From Leptodactylus fallax (lineage: Eukaryota; Chordata; Amphibia; Anura; Leptodactylidae): DNA of 64,000 bases. Shown in pieces: positions 22,861-37,344 of the stretch. The stretch's first letter is position 1. The number at the start of each line of letters is the position of its first letter. The translations under genes and the position numbers were made by a program. Below the pieces are notes generated by a model. It ran no database searches. It saw only the letters and a list, made by a program, of their open reading frames with translations, and was not told the origin of the DNA. The DNA lies in NCBI GenBank assembly GCA_947044405.1, contig CAMRHE010000331.1, positions 1,116,001 to 1,180,000 on the forward strand. The letters run 5' to 3'.

Positions 22861-23224
22861 AGGCATTGTAAGAAGCTACATATGAAGTTATGTCTAGTAC
22901 TATATTGTGGGAATTATTGTCTTGCCTGTTGTGTTGTGCACCTTTGTGTTCATCACATGACTATAGACCGTATTAAAGTAAAATTATACAACTTTTTGTA
23001 CAGTCTATGGGTGGTCCGGAAGTGGTTAAATAAAGTGCATTACATGTTGGTCCGGACTCACATGCTCTACGACATGAGACTAAGCTGTCTGAAAATTTAG
23101 TGACCATCGAAACTTTTCCTTCATTTTGAAAGCACTCCAGGCTTTGACTAAAAAAGCTGCATCAAAAACTTCCACAAAAATACAGGTGTGATTCCAGTCT
23201 AATGGGAAGAAGATGACCCCTGTC

Positions 23225-23640
23225 TGTGTGAGAGGTTTCATGGTTAAGATGTGGTTTTTGGATTAAACATTTATCACATTTTCAACATGAAATTTTAATT
23301 GTTCATTATTGTGGCTTCTCTCCTGTGTGAATTCTCTGATTTCTAACAAGGTCTGATTTATAGATAAAACATTTCCCACATCCTGGACATAAATAAGGCT
23401 TCTCTCCTGTGTACAAATGATGTACAAATAGATTTTTCTTTTCATTAAATGTTTTTACTGTAAGGATGTTTTTCCAATATACAATAAGAGCCCCCAACAT
23501 TCCCCCTCTTGAGAAAACAGATAAATTATCTTTATCACATTCTGAACATGAATATGGCTTCTCTCCTATGTGAAGTTAGACTGAGGTTTGGTTAAAACAC
23601 TTTTTATATAAGGGACATTCCAATGACTTTGTACACATTT
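23225..23640 (-). pseudogene. Zinc-finger relics downstream of gene B
   Basis: The minus strand contains a finger YLCPGCGKCFIYKSDLVRNQ with RIHTGEKP after it (first histidine position changed to N), plus fragments around [10 protein letters not shown] and KKCFNQTSV in other frames. These are finger-array leftovers separated from gene B by the LTR at 23,640-24,151. The same order is seen behind gene A. Confidence 0.8.
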
Positions 23641-24151
23641 GCCAGATTTTCTGTCCTGAACCCAGTGAGTAGACCTGGACTAAGAATGCTCGATGATGCT
23701 GGGAGTCCTTATCTCCATGTGGAGACGCTGTCCTATACTTTATACAGTACGGCCTCAAATCTTCAAGAAGTATAACTCTTTATTCACCTCGAGGTGGGAG
23801 ACTACAACACATTGTACAATCGGCAGTACAACGATATTACATTCTCAAATGAATACAGGGCCCAGCTCTCCTTTATACATTAAAACCCCCATTTATGACA
23901 TCATTCTCACTTCCTATTGGAGGAAGCAAACATCAATCACTATGAGCATTAGTATGAAATCCCACGAATGCTCAGTCGGCTTTGCCACTTCGCGTTGGAC
24001 AGAGCCGATCGGGCATGTTCAGTTGGCCATTTTGATGTGGTCTCTTAAATGAGCGTACTGCGCCTGTATAGTTCTAAGGAGTACAGAGCATACTGAGTAT
24101 GCTCAGCAGTTCGGTACCTCCTTCCAACTCTAAGTGAAGCCAGGAGTTAAC
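23640..24151 (-). mobile_element. ERV-like LTR (probably solo), minus orientation
   Basis: Read on the minus strand it starts TGTTAACTCC at 24,151 and ends near ...CTGGCA at 23,640. A TATAAAG lies at 23,877-23,871 and an AATAAAG polyadenylation signal near 23,784. Size and order fit a retroviral LTR. The target-site duplication is not clear. It lies between gene B and its finger relics. 24,152-24,360 is unassigned and includes an A12/G10 tract. Confidence 0.65.
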
Positions 24152-24362
24152 AAACTTTAGGGGAAAAAACAAGATATGGGAAGACAAAAGACCTCCCTCC
24201 ACCTGTCCCAACACACAGGACAGAAAAAAAAAAAAGGGGGGGGGGAGGTACCTTTTGCCCTCTTATAGCTTACCATAGTCTTGCATAATAATAATTAAAA
24301 ATTCCACCTGACGTATGGTAAATTTGGCACAGCAGAAGACGGCCTAGTTAGTAAAGACATTC

Positions 24363-28434
<4,072 letters not shown>

Positions 28435-28502
28435 CCTTGATGGATCAATCAGGAATATTCTCTTATATAGAAGATACTGAGAGGATTCTATATTGTAGGA
28501 AC

Positions 28503-29390
28503 CTGAATGGAGAGAAGATGAGACAATGTAATAAATACAGAATATTCCAGGTAAATAGAAGACAATTCCTGGAGATAATAAGAGGAGACATGTCAGGAGA
28601 TATTACTCTGTAGACGATATATTAGTTGAATACATTTTCTAGACTCCAGAGTTCAGGCACTCTATGTAGATGTCACAACTGACGTCCTGCATCGGGTTTT
28701 CTACTCTAATTCACCATGTTTTGGACACTAGTCTGATGGATTTGGTGTAGAACATTGCCACATCCTACATTGTCACTAGGGGGGGAACTGAAGGAACAGC
28801 TACGGCCAATCACTGTCCTCAGCGGTCACATGACTGCTACCAGTGATGTCACAGCTAATACATCACTGGTATCCTGCATGTGACTGCCCATGATTGGCTG
28901 CTGTGGTCACCTGAGCCACCAGACTTCTGGTCTGACCAGTGTGGGTAAGCAATGGAAAGTGGGGCTGGATGCTGCAGTGGAGGACCTAGGGCAGGAGAGT
29001 ATCCCTTCTTCTTTATTTTACCCCACCCTCGGCCCTTCCTGGCTTTTCCAGTTTGACTTCCATCATTCCAAACAATTGAATAATCCCTGCAGGTCGGTGT
29101 CTGTTACTACGTATAGTAAGAAATTGTCCCAGATAAGGATTATGGTCACCAAACACCTGCCTATTCTACATGAAGATGACATTTTAGCCAATATATAGAA
29201 ATATGGCTGTTGGTTTTCTCCATATTGGCTCCCTACGATAGTAGGTTTACGGTCTCCACATTTTATTCCATCTGAACGTGCTCCTACTAACTGGTAAAGC
29301 TTTATAAAGCCTGCCGTGTCCCTGATGTAGGTTTGGAAATAAAACAAAGATGGCGGCAGATACAGCAGGGTGTGGGGGATATACAGCTTT
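28503..29390. other. Gene B intron 1, 5' part; no gene
   Basis: 28,503-28,640 matches the corresponding part of gene C (49,370-49,510). The rest shows no recognisable feature. Sequence quality seems normal up to about 29,390. Confidence 0.45.
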
Positions 29391-29420
29391 TTTGGGGGGG
29401 GGGTGGGGGGGGGGGCGCCG

Positions 29421-29459
<39 letters not shown>

Positions 29460-29848
29460 TTTTTTTTTTTTTTTTTCTTTTCTCCCCCCCCCCCCGGGGG
29501 GGGGTGTTTATGTTTTTTTTTTTTTTTTTTTTTTCTTTTCCCCTGTGTGGGGTGGTGCAACAATAGACTAACCGCAGCCGCGGGGGGGGGGGGGGGGGGC
29601 GGCGGGCGGGGGGGGGGGGGGGGGGCGGGGGGGGCGGGGGTGGTGGTTTTTTGTTTTGTTGTGTTGGTGGGGACGGGGGGGGGGGGGGGGGTTGGGTTGG
29701 TGGGGGAGGAGGAGAGGGGGGGGGTGGGGGTGGGGGGGGGGGTGGGGGTGGGTGGGTTTTGTGGTTGGGGGGGGGGGGGGGGGGGGGGGGTTGGGGGGGG
29801 GGGGGGGGGGCGGGGGGGCCCGGGGGGGGGGGGGGGGGGGGAGCGGGG

Positions 29849-29880
<32 letters not shown>

Positions 29881-29918
29881 CGGGGGTGTGGGGTGGTGGG
29901 GCGGTGGGGGTGGGGGTG
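29391..29918. other. Poly-G/poly-T island 1, probable sequence artefact
   Basis: About 530 bases made almost only of G runs with T runs and rare C or A. It ends about 18 bases before the gypsy 5' LTR. Proline- or glycine-only frames across it are meaningless. It resembles the island at 36,650-37,106, which demonstrably replaces LTR sequence. Confidence 0.8.
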
Positions 29919-29936
29919 AACATTTACCCATCCTTG

Positions 29937-30950
29937 TGTAGGGAACTGCCATTTCTACTAGTATATAATGTATCTGGCTTCTTTGCCCCTGCAGTTTGGC
30001 TTCAGAGACCCCAGGCATTTAGTGCAAGTTTTGTTTTGTAAATACAGTGAGTCAGACACATGTGAGGCAGAGCTGCTGGGGGGAGAGATGTGAGCAGAGC
30101 TGCTGAGACAGACATGTTATGTCTGGGGGAGTCTAAGAGCCACTTGTTCCTCTTTACTTCACAGTATATAGTTAGGTATGTGTTACCCCCCTATATACTC
30201 ACAGGACCTAGCTAGTAACCGTAGTTAGGGATCCTATATATATATATATAGTTCAGGGCAGTGATAGGTTAGGCTTCCGAAGGCCAACTAGCTAGTTAGA
30301 GGCCCGGTGGCACTAGTAGTTTAGCTGGCAGGTTAAGGACTCAGTGTTAGGGTAGTCAGGCCTGCATCTACTGCCGTCACCGTCGCCCTGTTTGCTGCCT
30401 GTGAAGAATCTCACCATCATCATCATCATCTCCTGATCGGCTGTCTGTCATCTCCTGGAAGAATCCGAGGATCCACAGTCATCCACAGGGGCCCCTGCAT
30501 CTCTTCTGTTGCCTGGAGGTATTGTGCACTGGACTCTTGCTATATATCTATATATATACCCGGGTATATAACCTAAGACGGTTGAGGACTTGCTGGTTGT
30601 TGTAGTATTGCTGTGTTCTGAGTATATTGTATGTATGTATTATTACCCTGTTGATACTTATAAAGCTACTGTTATAACCTTATGTGGTATCTGTATGTAT
30701 TCTTCAGACTGTGAGATTAGTACAGTGATCCTTGTTAAGGCTACTAACTGTACTTCATGGGTAAGTCCCAGGAAGAGATCCTCCCTGTAATACAGAGGCT
30801 CTATCCTGGGTGGAGGCACTGATATATTTCATATATGTTCCCACTCTTCCCTTCAGCGAAGGCTTCAGGTCCCATTATACACACAGGTCAGCGCCAGAGT
30901 CTGTTGCGGGAGGGATAATACTCATACCCCCCCCCCCAAATAGGGCTACA
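29937..30950 (+). repeat. 5' LTR of the Ty3/gypsy element
   Basis: 1,014 bp, TG...CA. Normal sequence throughout, so it serves as reference for the damaged 3' LTR. Confidence 0.95.
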
Positions 30951-30970
30951 TTTGGAGGCACTGCTGAGAT
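30951..30970 (+). other. Possible primer-binding site
   Basis: Directly after the 5' LTR comes TTTGGAGGCACTGCTGAGAT. A TGG start one base in is what a tRNA 3' CCA end would pair with. I cannot say which tRNA. Confidence 0.5.
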
Positions 30971-30976
30971 TTAGAA

Positions 30977-33900
30977 GTGGGAATAGTCATTGATATGGAG
31001 AAGCGATATAGCTCAGAGGGGAACCTCCCACTAGCTACTACATGGGATTACCGACCGCCTGTTCCTCCCCTGGTTCAGGTAAAGGAAGAACCCCGCTCAG
31101 CCAGTTACCCCCCCAGTATGGCCGTCGCTAGCAGTTCCTCTAGTGACAGTGCTATTAGCACTTTAGCCAGGCTGACTGAAATGTTAGCTCAGGGCCTGCA
31201 GGCCACTCACTACAAGAAACTAAAAGTATTCTCTGGTAATGTCCCAGTACCACAAGGGGAGGAAAACTTTGAGATATGGAAAGAACATACTCTCCAATGC
31301 CTGAAGGAATGGTCTTGCTCTGAAGAAGGCAAGCGGCAGCGTATCAGTGAAAGTTTGCGGTCTCCTGCTGCAGAATTGATCCGCTTGTACAGAGACTCTC
31401 ATGAAGGAGTGAGTGCATTGGACTATATACAAGTACTGTCTGATCACTTTGAGCCATACTATGACCTTGCCCAGATGGTTGCTGATTACCGAATGGTTCG
31501 TCAAAAAGAAGGGGAAAATGTCTCTACTTTTATTAACCGTTTACAGCTACTTCTTTCACGTCTGGTGTACCACGCAGCTATATCTACTTCAGAGGTAGAC
31601 GCTCTGAGAACCAGTCAGTTGGTGAGAGGGTTACAACCTCATCATCCTCTTGCTCAAGTACTCAAGGTCTTACTATCTGATAGAGTCCTTCCATTTCCTG
31701 ACTTAATGAAGTTAGTGAAGAAACAAGAAGCTGACATTAGTTTTAGTACCCCTAAGAAAGCGAAAAGCATCTCTAAAGAAGATGTTGTTCCTAATTCAAA
31801 CAAGGACAAACCAGCGGAGCGGTCAGAACTTAGACAGTCCGCCACTCCACCCACTGCCACTCAACGGAGGAAGGATGCTAGAACCTGTTATAAATGTGGT
31901 CAGACGGGCCATACTGCCAGACAGTGTACGGAGGACAGTGAGGGATTGGGACACAGTGCTGTCTTCTCTATTCAGAATCAAAGACACCAAAGGAAGGCGG
32001 GCCGAGTAAATACCAGAGGCGCTATCGCGGGCTCCAGGTCCGTTGTCAAAGTCACTGTCAATGGTCATGCCGCTCCTGCCCTGTTTGATACAGGATCTCA
32101 AGTGACCCTGATTTATCGCTCGTTCTACCAAAAGTATCTGAAGGATATACCTCTTCAGTCTACAGGACAAATGAAATTGTGGGGGCTTAATTCAGGATCA
32201 TATCCTGTAGATGGCAGCCTACAAGTAGTTATAGCTGTCCCTGAATTAGAAGATCAGAGTGTCGCTCCCATGAAGATTACGGCTCTTGTCTGTCCTGATA
32301 CAGGGGATTCTTGTGCAGCTCCTGTGATACTTGGCACTAATTGTCCCGCAGTGCATTATGCTTTTCAGAAGTTTCTTGGAAGAGATTGGAACCCTGCAGC
32401 TCAGCCGGTGAATATATCTTCTGATCTTAGAGAACTCTGTGATGCCCTGTCTACTGGCTATCGACATGGAATGGTATATCATATCGGTGAGAGAACCGTG
32501 GAAGTTCCTGCCGGCGGGGAGAGAGTTCTGAGAGTAGCCTCCAGCATTGCTCCCGATTTGCTTGAAGGGGGGAGTTATGTCCTTATGGAAACCCCTGAAG
32601 AAATGATTAACCAGAATTGCTGGATGGTGATCCCAGAGAGAAAGGACTGGAGAAATAAAGTGGAGTTATCTACCTGTGTGACAGTGAGGAACTGTTCACC
32701 GCATCCGATTGTAATTGGACCATACCAGAATGTGGCCCACTGCTACCCTGTGCTTGGAGTAAATCCATACGCTGAAGTGTGCAGGATTCAAATCCAAGAT
32801 GCAATCCCTAATCTCAATCTTGACTTGAGTGATCCACATTTACCAGAGGCCTGGAATCAGCGACTGACACAGAAGTTGTCTGAAATATCGGAAGTGTTCT
32901 CCATGGATGATATGGATGTAGGTTGTGCTAAAAGTGCTCAACACACTTTCCGATTGACCGATTCTACTCCCTTCCGGGAGCGACCACGGAGAGTTGCTCC
33001 AAAGGATGTTGATGAGTTAAGACAGACTCTACAGCAAATGAAAGGTCAGGGGATCATTGTGGACAGTAAGAGCCCCTATGCCTCACCTATTGTGGTGGTA
33101 AGAAAAAAATCTGGAGCAATTCGCCTATGTGTGGATTACAGAACTCTGAACCGGAGAACCTTACCTGATCAGTATACACTGCCGAGAATTGAAGAAGCTC
33201 TGGAAGCTCTGAATGGAAACTGTTGGTTCACAGTGCTGGACCTAAGATCGGGATACTATCAAGTCCCAATGGCACCTGAGGATCAGGAAAAGACAGCCTT
33301 CATATGCCCCTTGGGTTTCTTTCAGTTCACTCGTATGCCGCAAGGTACAAAAGGTGCGCCAGCAACGTTCCAAAGGTTGATGGAAAGAGTGTTAGGTGAT
33401 TTAGTGCCCCGGGAATGCCTTGTATATCTTGATGACATTATTGTGTTTGGAAAGACGCTGGAAGAACATGAAGAACGACTCATGAGAGTACTCCATCGCT
33501 TAAAAGAAGAGGGGCTGAAGTTGTCGGCTGACAAATGCAAATTTTGTAGATCTTCGGTCACTTATGTAGGTCATATTGTTTCTGCTGAAGGAGTTGCTAC
33601 CGATCCTGGTAAGATTGAAGCTGTGGTGAATTGGCCCCGACCGCAAAATATTACGGAGTTGCAATCTTTCTTGGGGTTTTGTGGATTCTATCGACGATTT
33701 GTGGAAGGATATTCAAAAATTGCTCGAGCCCTCCTCGACCTGTTGAAGAGTGATGCAGGAGATCCGGGAAAGAAGAAAGGGTCTTCCAAAAGCCTTTTTG
33801 GCGATAGGTGGACTGCGGATTGTGAAGAAGCATTTAAGTTGTTGAAGAAGAAATTGACAGAAGCTCCCGTTCTGGCTTATGCTGATGCACAGAAGCCATA

Positions 33901-36214
33901 TGTGCTACATGTAGATGCCAGCTTTGAAGGATTAGGTGGCGTGCTGCACCAAGAATACCCGGCCGGGTTACGGCCCATAGCTTTCATAAGTCGAAGTCTT
34001 TCTCCCAGCGAGAAAAATTATCCAGTACATAAATTGGAGTTTTTGGCGCTCAAGTGGGCCATTGTTGATAAATTACATGACTATTTATACGGAGCCACGT
34101 TTGAAGTAAGAACAGACAACAATCCACTGACATACGTTTTGTCAACCGCTAAGCTCGATGCTACAGGACATCGCTGGTTGGCAGCTTTATCCAACTACCA
34201 ATTCACACTCAAGTATAAATCGGGGCCTAAGAACATTGGGGCAGATGCTCTATCAAGACGGCCTGGATTACCTAGTCCGGAAGTAGTGGATGAATGGGAA
34301 GAAGTGCCAAGTCCTGGAGTAGGAGCTTTGTGTGCCATGGCTGCTGTAGTTGAAGACCGAGTAGCCTTTTCTGAAACTCGGCTTATTGACTCTATTGGGG
34401 GAGGTCCCGAAGCTGTACCAGACATGTTTGCCTACCCTGCCGCTTTAGGATCCTTTGAGAGTTGTTCTATATCTTCAAAGCGAATGATCTGGAGTCAAAA
34501 GACTGATCCTTTAATTGGACCTCTTTATCAAGCAGTGAGTTCTCAAGACAGAGAAATGTTAAAGACATCCCTACCCTCTGAATGCAGTCAACTTCTACGA
34601 GATTGGGAGAAGTTTGAAATAGACAATGGCCTACTTTATCATGTGGTGCTGTATCATGATCACCCTGGAAGGCGCCAACTAGTTATTCCAAGCTGCTTTC
34701 AGAAGATGATTTTCCGAAGTCTGCATGATTATCATGGTCATTTGGGACCTGAGAAGACTTATGGCCTAATACAAGACCGATTCTACTGGCCCAAAATGAG
34801 AGATACCGTGACTCGTCTGTGTAGGTGCTGTCGCAGATGTTTGCAGAGGAAGACTGTCCCGGTTCGAGCGGCCTTCATGGGACACTTGAAGAGTTCGGGC
34901 CCCATGGATCTTGTCTGCATAGACTTCCTTTGTATTGACAACGACTCCAGAGGATTTGGAAATGTATTGGTGGTGACTGATCACTTCACACGATATGCTC
35001 AAGCCTTTCCGACTAGGGATCAAAAAGCAGTCACTGTTGCAAGAGTGCTTTGGGAAAAGTATTTTATCCATTATGGCTTACCACACCGGTTGCATTCTGA
35101 TCAAGGCCGGGATTTTGAGAGTAACCTGATCAAAGAGTTACTTCAGTTGTTGAACATCCGCAAAAGTCGGACGACGCCTTACCATCCAGAGGGAGATGCC
35201 CTTCCTGAAAGATTTAACAGGACTTTACTTGATATGCTTGGTACCTTACGAATTGAGGATAAGCGATCCTGGAGTCGAAAAGTGGAGGCTATGGTGCATG
35301 CCTATAATAGTACAAGGCACGAGAGCACAGGATATTCACCATACTTTCTGATGTTTGGAAGAGAGCCTAGGCTACCTATTGACATCTTGTTGGGAGTCTC
35401 TACCGATGGTATCAGTCATCGAGATCATTACCGATACGTGGCACGTTTGAAAGAAACGCTTAAGAGTGCTTATCAGCTGGCTGAGGAAAATGCGGCCAAA
35501 GTGAATGAAGGAAATAAAAGGAGATTTGATCTTCGAGTAAGATACCGAGAATTGAACCCTGGGGACCATGTTCTGCTACGGAATTTGGGAGCATCTGCAA
35601 AACATAAGCTGGCTGATCGATGGCGGAGTGAACTCTTTACAGTGGTAGATCGTTTGCCTGGAATACCAGTCTACAAGATAAAAGGACGGGACGGGAGGAT
35701 CAGGACTTGGCATAGAAATCATTTGTTGCCTGTACCTCAGATTGATGGTATGGATATCTCCAATGATGGCTCGGCCTGCGATTCTCCACAGTCCTTAGCC
35801 GATATTCCACCTGACCTTCCTGAAACTCCTGAGAGTGATTGGACTGTGGCTCCTGAAGTTCCTAGATCACCAGTATCTTCTCCTTCAGGGAGACCTATGA
35901 ACCCTCAAACTCCAGAATTCGTACCTAGATCTGTGTCTACAGATGAGCAGGGATCTAGCTCTCCTACGCCACCAGCACCATCCCCTCCCATGGCAGACAA
36001 CCCTAGTTTAGGGCCTGGACATGCTAGTTTACCTCAGAGAGAGGTACGGAGAGGAGAGAGAATTAGACACCCTCCACCTATGCTGACATATGATAGTTTG
36101 GGGGACCCCAGATTTACTACTCAGCCTCATTTATACCATGCTTGGGTGGGTGCAGTGTCCACTTTGGTCAATATGTTACCAATTTTCGCTCCTGCTGGCA
36201 TGTATACCTATTAA
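30977..36214 (+). CDS. Ty3/gypsy gag-pol polyprotein, intact 1,745 aa
   Basis: A single uninterrupted frame. The gag part resembles the PNMA/Ty3 capsid group (the LKVFSGNVPVPQGEENFEIW region, about residues 82-101) and ends with a CCHC zinc knuckle CYKCGQTGHTARQC at 304-317. The aspartic protease motif FDTGSQ is centred at D371. The reverse transcriptase has YLDD at 817-820 (VYLDDIIVFG). RNase H starts near D980 (HVDASFEG). Integrase has an HHCC zinc region (HGHLGPEKTYG...CRRCL) and a DD35E core at D1316, D1375 and E1411 (PEGDALPERFN). No frameshift separates gag and pol, which is unusual but known in some gypsy lineages. All catalytic motifs are present, so it may be transposition-competent. 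The first ATG at 30,977 lies 26 bp after the LTR; the second, at 30,995, is also possible. Confidence 0.95.
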   Translation: MGIVIDMEKRYSSEGNLPLATTWDYRPPVPPLVQVKEEPRSASYPPSMAVASSSSSDSAISTLARLTEMLAQGLQATHYKKLKVFSGNVPVPQGEENFEIWKEHTLQCLKEWSCSEEGKRQRISESLRSPAAELIRLYRDSHEGVSALDYIQVLSDHFEPYYDLAQMVADYRMVRQKEGENVSTFINRLQLLLSRLVYHAAISTSEVDALRTSQLVRGLQPHHPLAQVLKVLLSDRVLPFPDLMKLVKKQEADISFSTPKKAKSISKEDVVPNSNKDKPAERSELRQSATPPTATQRRKDARTCYKCGQTGHTARQCTEDSEGLGHSAVFSIQNQRHQRKAGRVNTRGAIAGSRSVVKVTVNGHAAPALFDTGSQVTLIYRSFYQKYLKDIPLQSTGQMKLWGLNSGSYPVDGSLQVVIAVPELEDQSVAPMKITALVCPDTGDSCAAPVILGTNCPAVHYAFQKFLGRDWNPAAQPVNISSDLRELCDALSTGYRHGMVYHIGERTVEVPAGGERVLRVASSIAPDLLEGGSYVLMETPEEMINQNCWMVIPERKDWRNKVELSTCVTVRNCSPHPIVIGPYQNVAHCYPVLGVNPYAEVCRIQIQDAIPNLNLDLSDPHLPEAWNQRLTQKLSEISEVFSMDDMDVGCAKSAQHTFRLTDSTPFRERPRRVAPKDVDELRQTLQQMKGQGIIVDSKSPYASPIVVVRKKSGAIRLCVDYRTLNRRTLPDQYTLPRIEEALEALNGNCWFTVLDLRSGYYQVPMAPEDQEKTAFICPLGFFQFTRMPQGTKGAPATFQRLMERVLGDLVPRECLVYLDDIIVFGKTLEEHEERLMRVLHRLKEEGLKLSADKCKFCRSSVTYVGHIVSAEGVATDPGKIEAVVNWPRPQNITELQSFLGFCGFYRRFVEGYSKIARALLDLLKSDAGDPGKKKGSSKSLFGDRWTADCEEAFKLLKKKLTEAPVLAYADAQKPYVLHVDASFEGLGGVLHQEYPAGLRPIAFISRSLSPSEKNYPVHKLEFLALKWAIVDKLHDYLYGATFEVRTDNNPLTYVLSTAKLDATGHRWLAALSNYQFTLKYKSGPKNIGADALSRRPGLPSPEVVDEWEEVPSPGVGALCAMAAVVEDRVAFSETRLIDSIGGGPEAVPDMFAYPAALGSFESCSISSKRMIWSQKTDPLIGPLYQAVSSQDREMLKTSLPSECSQLLRDWEKFEIDNGLLYHVVLYHDHPGRRQLVIPSCFQKMIFRSLHDYHGHLGPEKTYGLIQDRFYWPKMRDTVTRLCRCCRRCLQRKTVPVRAAFMGHLKSSGPMDLVCIDFLCIDNDSRGFGNVLVVTDHFTRYAQAFPTRDQKAVTVARVLWEKYFIHYGLPHRLHSDQGRDFESNLIKELLQLLNIRKSRTTPYHPEGDALPERFNRTLLDMLGTLRIEDKRSWSRKVEAMVHAYNSTRHESTGYSPYFLMFGREPRLPIDILLGVSTDGISHRDHYRYVARLKETLKSAYQLAEENAAKVNEGNKRRFDLRVRYRELNPGDHVLLRNLGASAKHKLADRWRSELFTVVDRLPGIPVYKIKGRDGRIRTWHRNHLLPVPQIDGMDISNDGSACDSPQSLADIPPDLPETPESDWTVAPEVPRSPVSSPSGRPMNPQTPEFVPRSVSTDEQGSSSPTPPAPSPPMADNPSLGPGHASLPQREVRRGERIRHPPPMLTYDSLGDPRFTTQPHLYHAWVGAVSTLVNMLPIFAPAGMYTY

Positions 36215-36323
36215 CCTGTTGTGACTCTGTAAATGCAAAAGCAACCATATTGATATTGTCATTGGTAATGTTGACTGTATACTATGACTTTGTATGTCTT
36301 TGACGTGACGTAAAGATTTCACC

Positions 36324-36333
36324 AGAGGGAGAG
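36324..36333 (+). other. Polypurine tract
   Basis: AGAGGGAGAG lies immediately before the 3' LTR TGTAGGG, the expected position for plus-strand priming. Confidence 0.75.
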
Positions 36334-36709
36334 TGTAGGGAACTGCCATTTCTACTAGTATATAATGTATCTGGCTTCTTTGCCCCTGCAGTTTGGCTTC
36401 AGAGACCCCAGGCATTTAGTGCAAGTTTTGTTTTGTAAATACAGTGAGTCAGACACATGTGAGGCAGAGCTGCTGGGGGGAGAGATGTGAGCAGAGCTGC
36501 TGAGCCAGACATGTTATGTCTGGGGGAGTCTAAGAGCCACTTGTTCCTCTTTACTTCACAGTATATAGTTAGGTATGTGTTACCCCCTATATACTCACAG
36601 GACCTAGCTAGTAACCGTAGTTAGGGATCAATATATATATAGTTCAGGGCGGGGGTGGGGGGGGGTTGCGGGGGGCCTAGCGGGTGGGGGGGGGGGGGGG
36701 GGGGGTGGT

Positions 36710-36758
<49 letters not shown>

Positions 36759-36960
36759 CCGGGGGGCGGGGGGGGGGGGGTGGGGGGGGGGGGGGGAACC
36801 CCCACCTTTTTTTTTTCTTCTTTGGGGGGGGGGGTGTGTGTTCGGGGGGGGGGGGGGGGGGGGCGCGGTGGGGGGGGGGGGGGCGGGGGTTGGTTTGGGG
36901 GGGGGGGGGGGGGGTGTGGGGGTTTGTTTTTTTTTTTTTATTTTTTTGGGGGGGTTAGGT

Positions 36961-36992
<32 letters not shown>

Positions 36993-37015
36993 GGTTGTGG
37001 TGTGTTGTGTGTTTT

Positions 37016-37051
<36 letters not shown>

Positions 37052-37340
37052 TTTAATTTTTTTATTTTTTTTGTGTTTTTTTTTTTTTGTTTGTTTGGGG
37101 GGGGATTAGTACAGTGATCCTTGTTAAGGCTACTAACTGTATTTCATGGGTAAGTCCCAGGAAGAGATCCTCCCTGTAATACAGAGGCTCTATCCTGGGT
37201 GGAGGCACTGATATATTTCATATATGTTCCCACTCTTCCCTTCAGCGAAGGCTTCAGGTCCCATTATACACACAGGTCAGCGCCAGAGTCTGTTGCGGGA
37301 GGGATAATACTCATACCCCCCCCCCCCAAATAGGGCTACA
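36334..37340 (+). repeat. 3' LTR of the Ty3/gypsy element, centre overwritten
   Basis: Both ends match the 5' LTR almost perfectly. The 457 bases at 36,650-37,106 are G/T filler replacing the 454 bases found at 30,260-30,713 of the 5' LTR. Confidence 0.93.
36650..37106. other. Poly-G/poly-T island 2, consensus artefact inside the 3' LTR
   Basis: The flanks AGTTCAGGGC and GATTAGTACAG are adjacent to real sequence in the 5' LTR at almost the same spacing. At the left edge a collinear remnant remains (CTAGC preserved). G runs dominate at first, and T runs fall where the 5' LTR is AT-rich. It should be treated as unknown bases. Confidence 0.88.
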
Positions 37341-37344
37341 CTTG

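Larger units (their letters stand above)
29937..37340 (+). mobile_element. Ty3/gypsy LTR retrotransposon, full length
   Basis: The 5' LTR is 29,937-30,950 and the 3' LTR is 36,334-37,340; both start TGTAGGGAACTGCC and end AAATAGGGCTACA. A 4-bp target duplication CTTG lies at 29,933-29,936 and 37,341-37,344. Where readable, the LTRs differ at only a handful of positions, so the insertion is young. One gag-pol frame fills the interior. The domain order protease, RT, RNase H, integrase identifies Metaviridae (Ty3/gypsy). It sits antisense in intron 1 of gene B. Confidence 0.96.

Noticed and set aside
29063..30041. Proline-rich and glycine-rich frames
   Set aside because: They cross a poly-G/T island that is almost certainly a sequence artefact.
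36655..37109. Possible giant G-quadruplex or glycine-rich protein
   Set aside because: Comparison with the 5' LTR shows that this interval should be ordinary LTR sequence.
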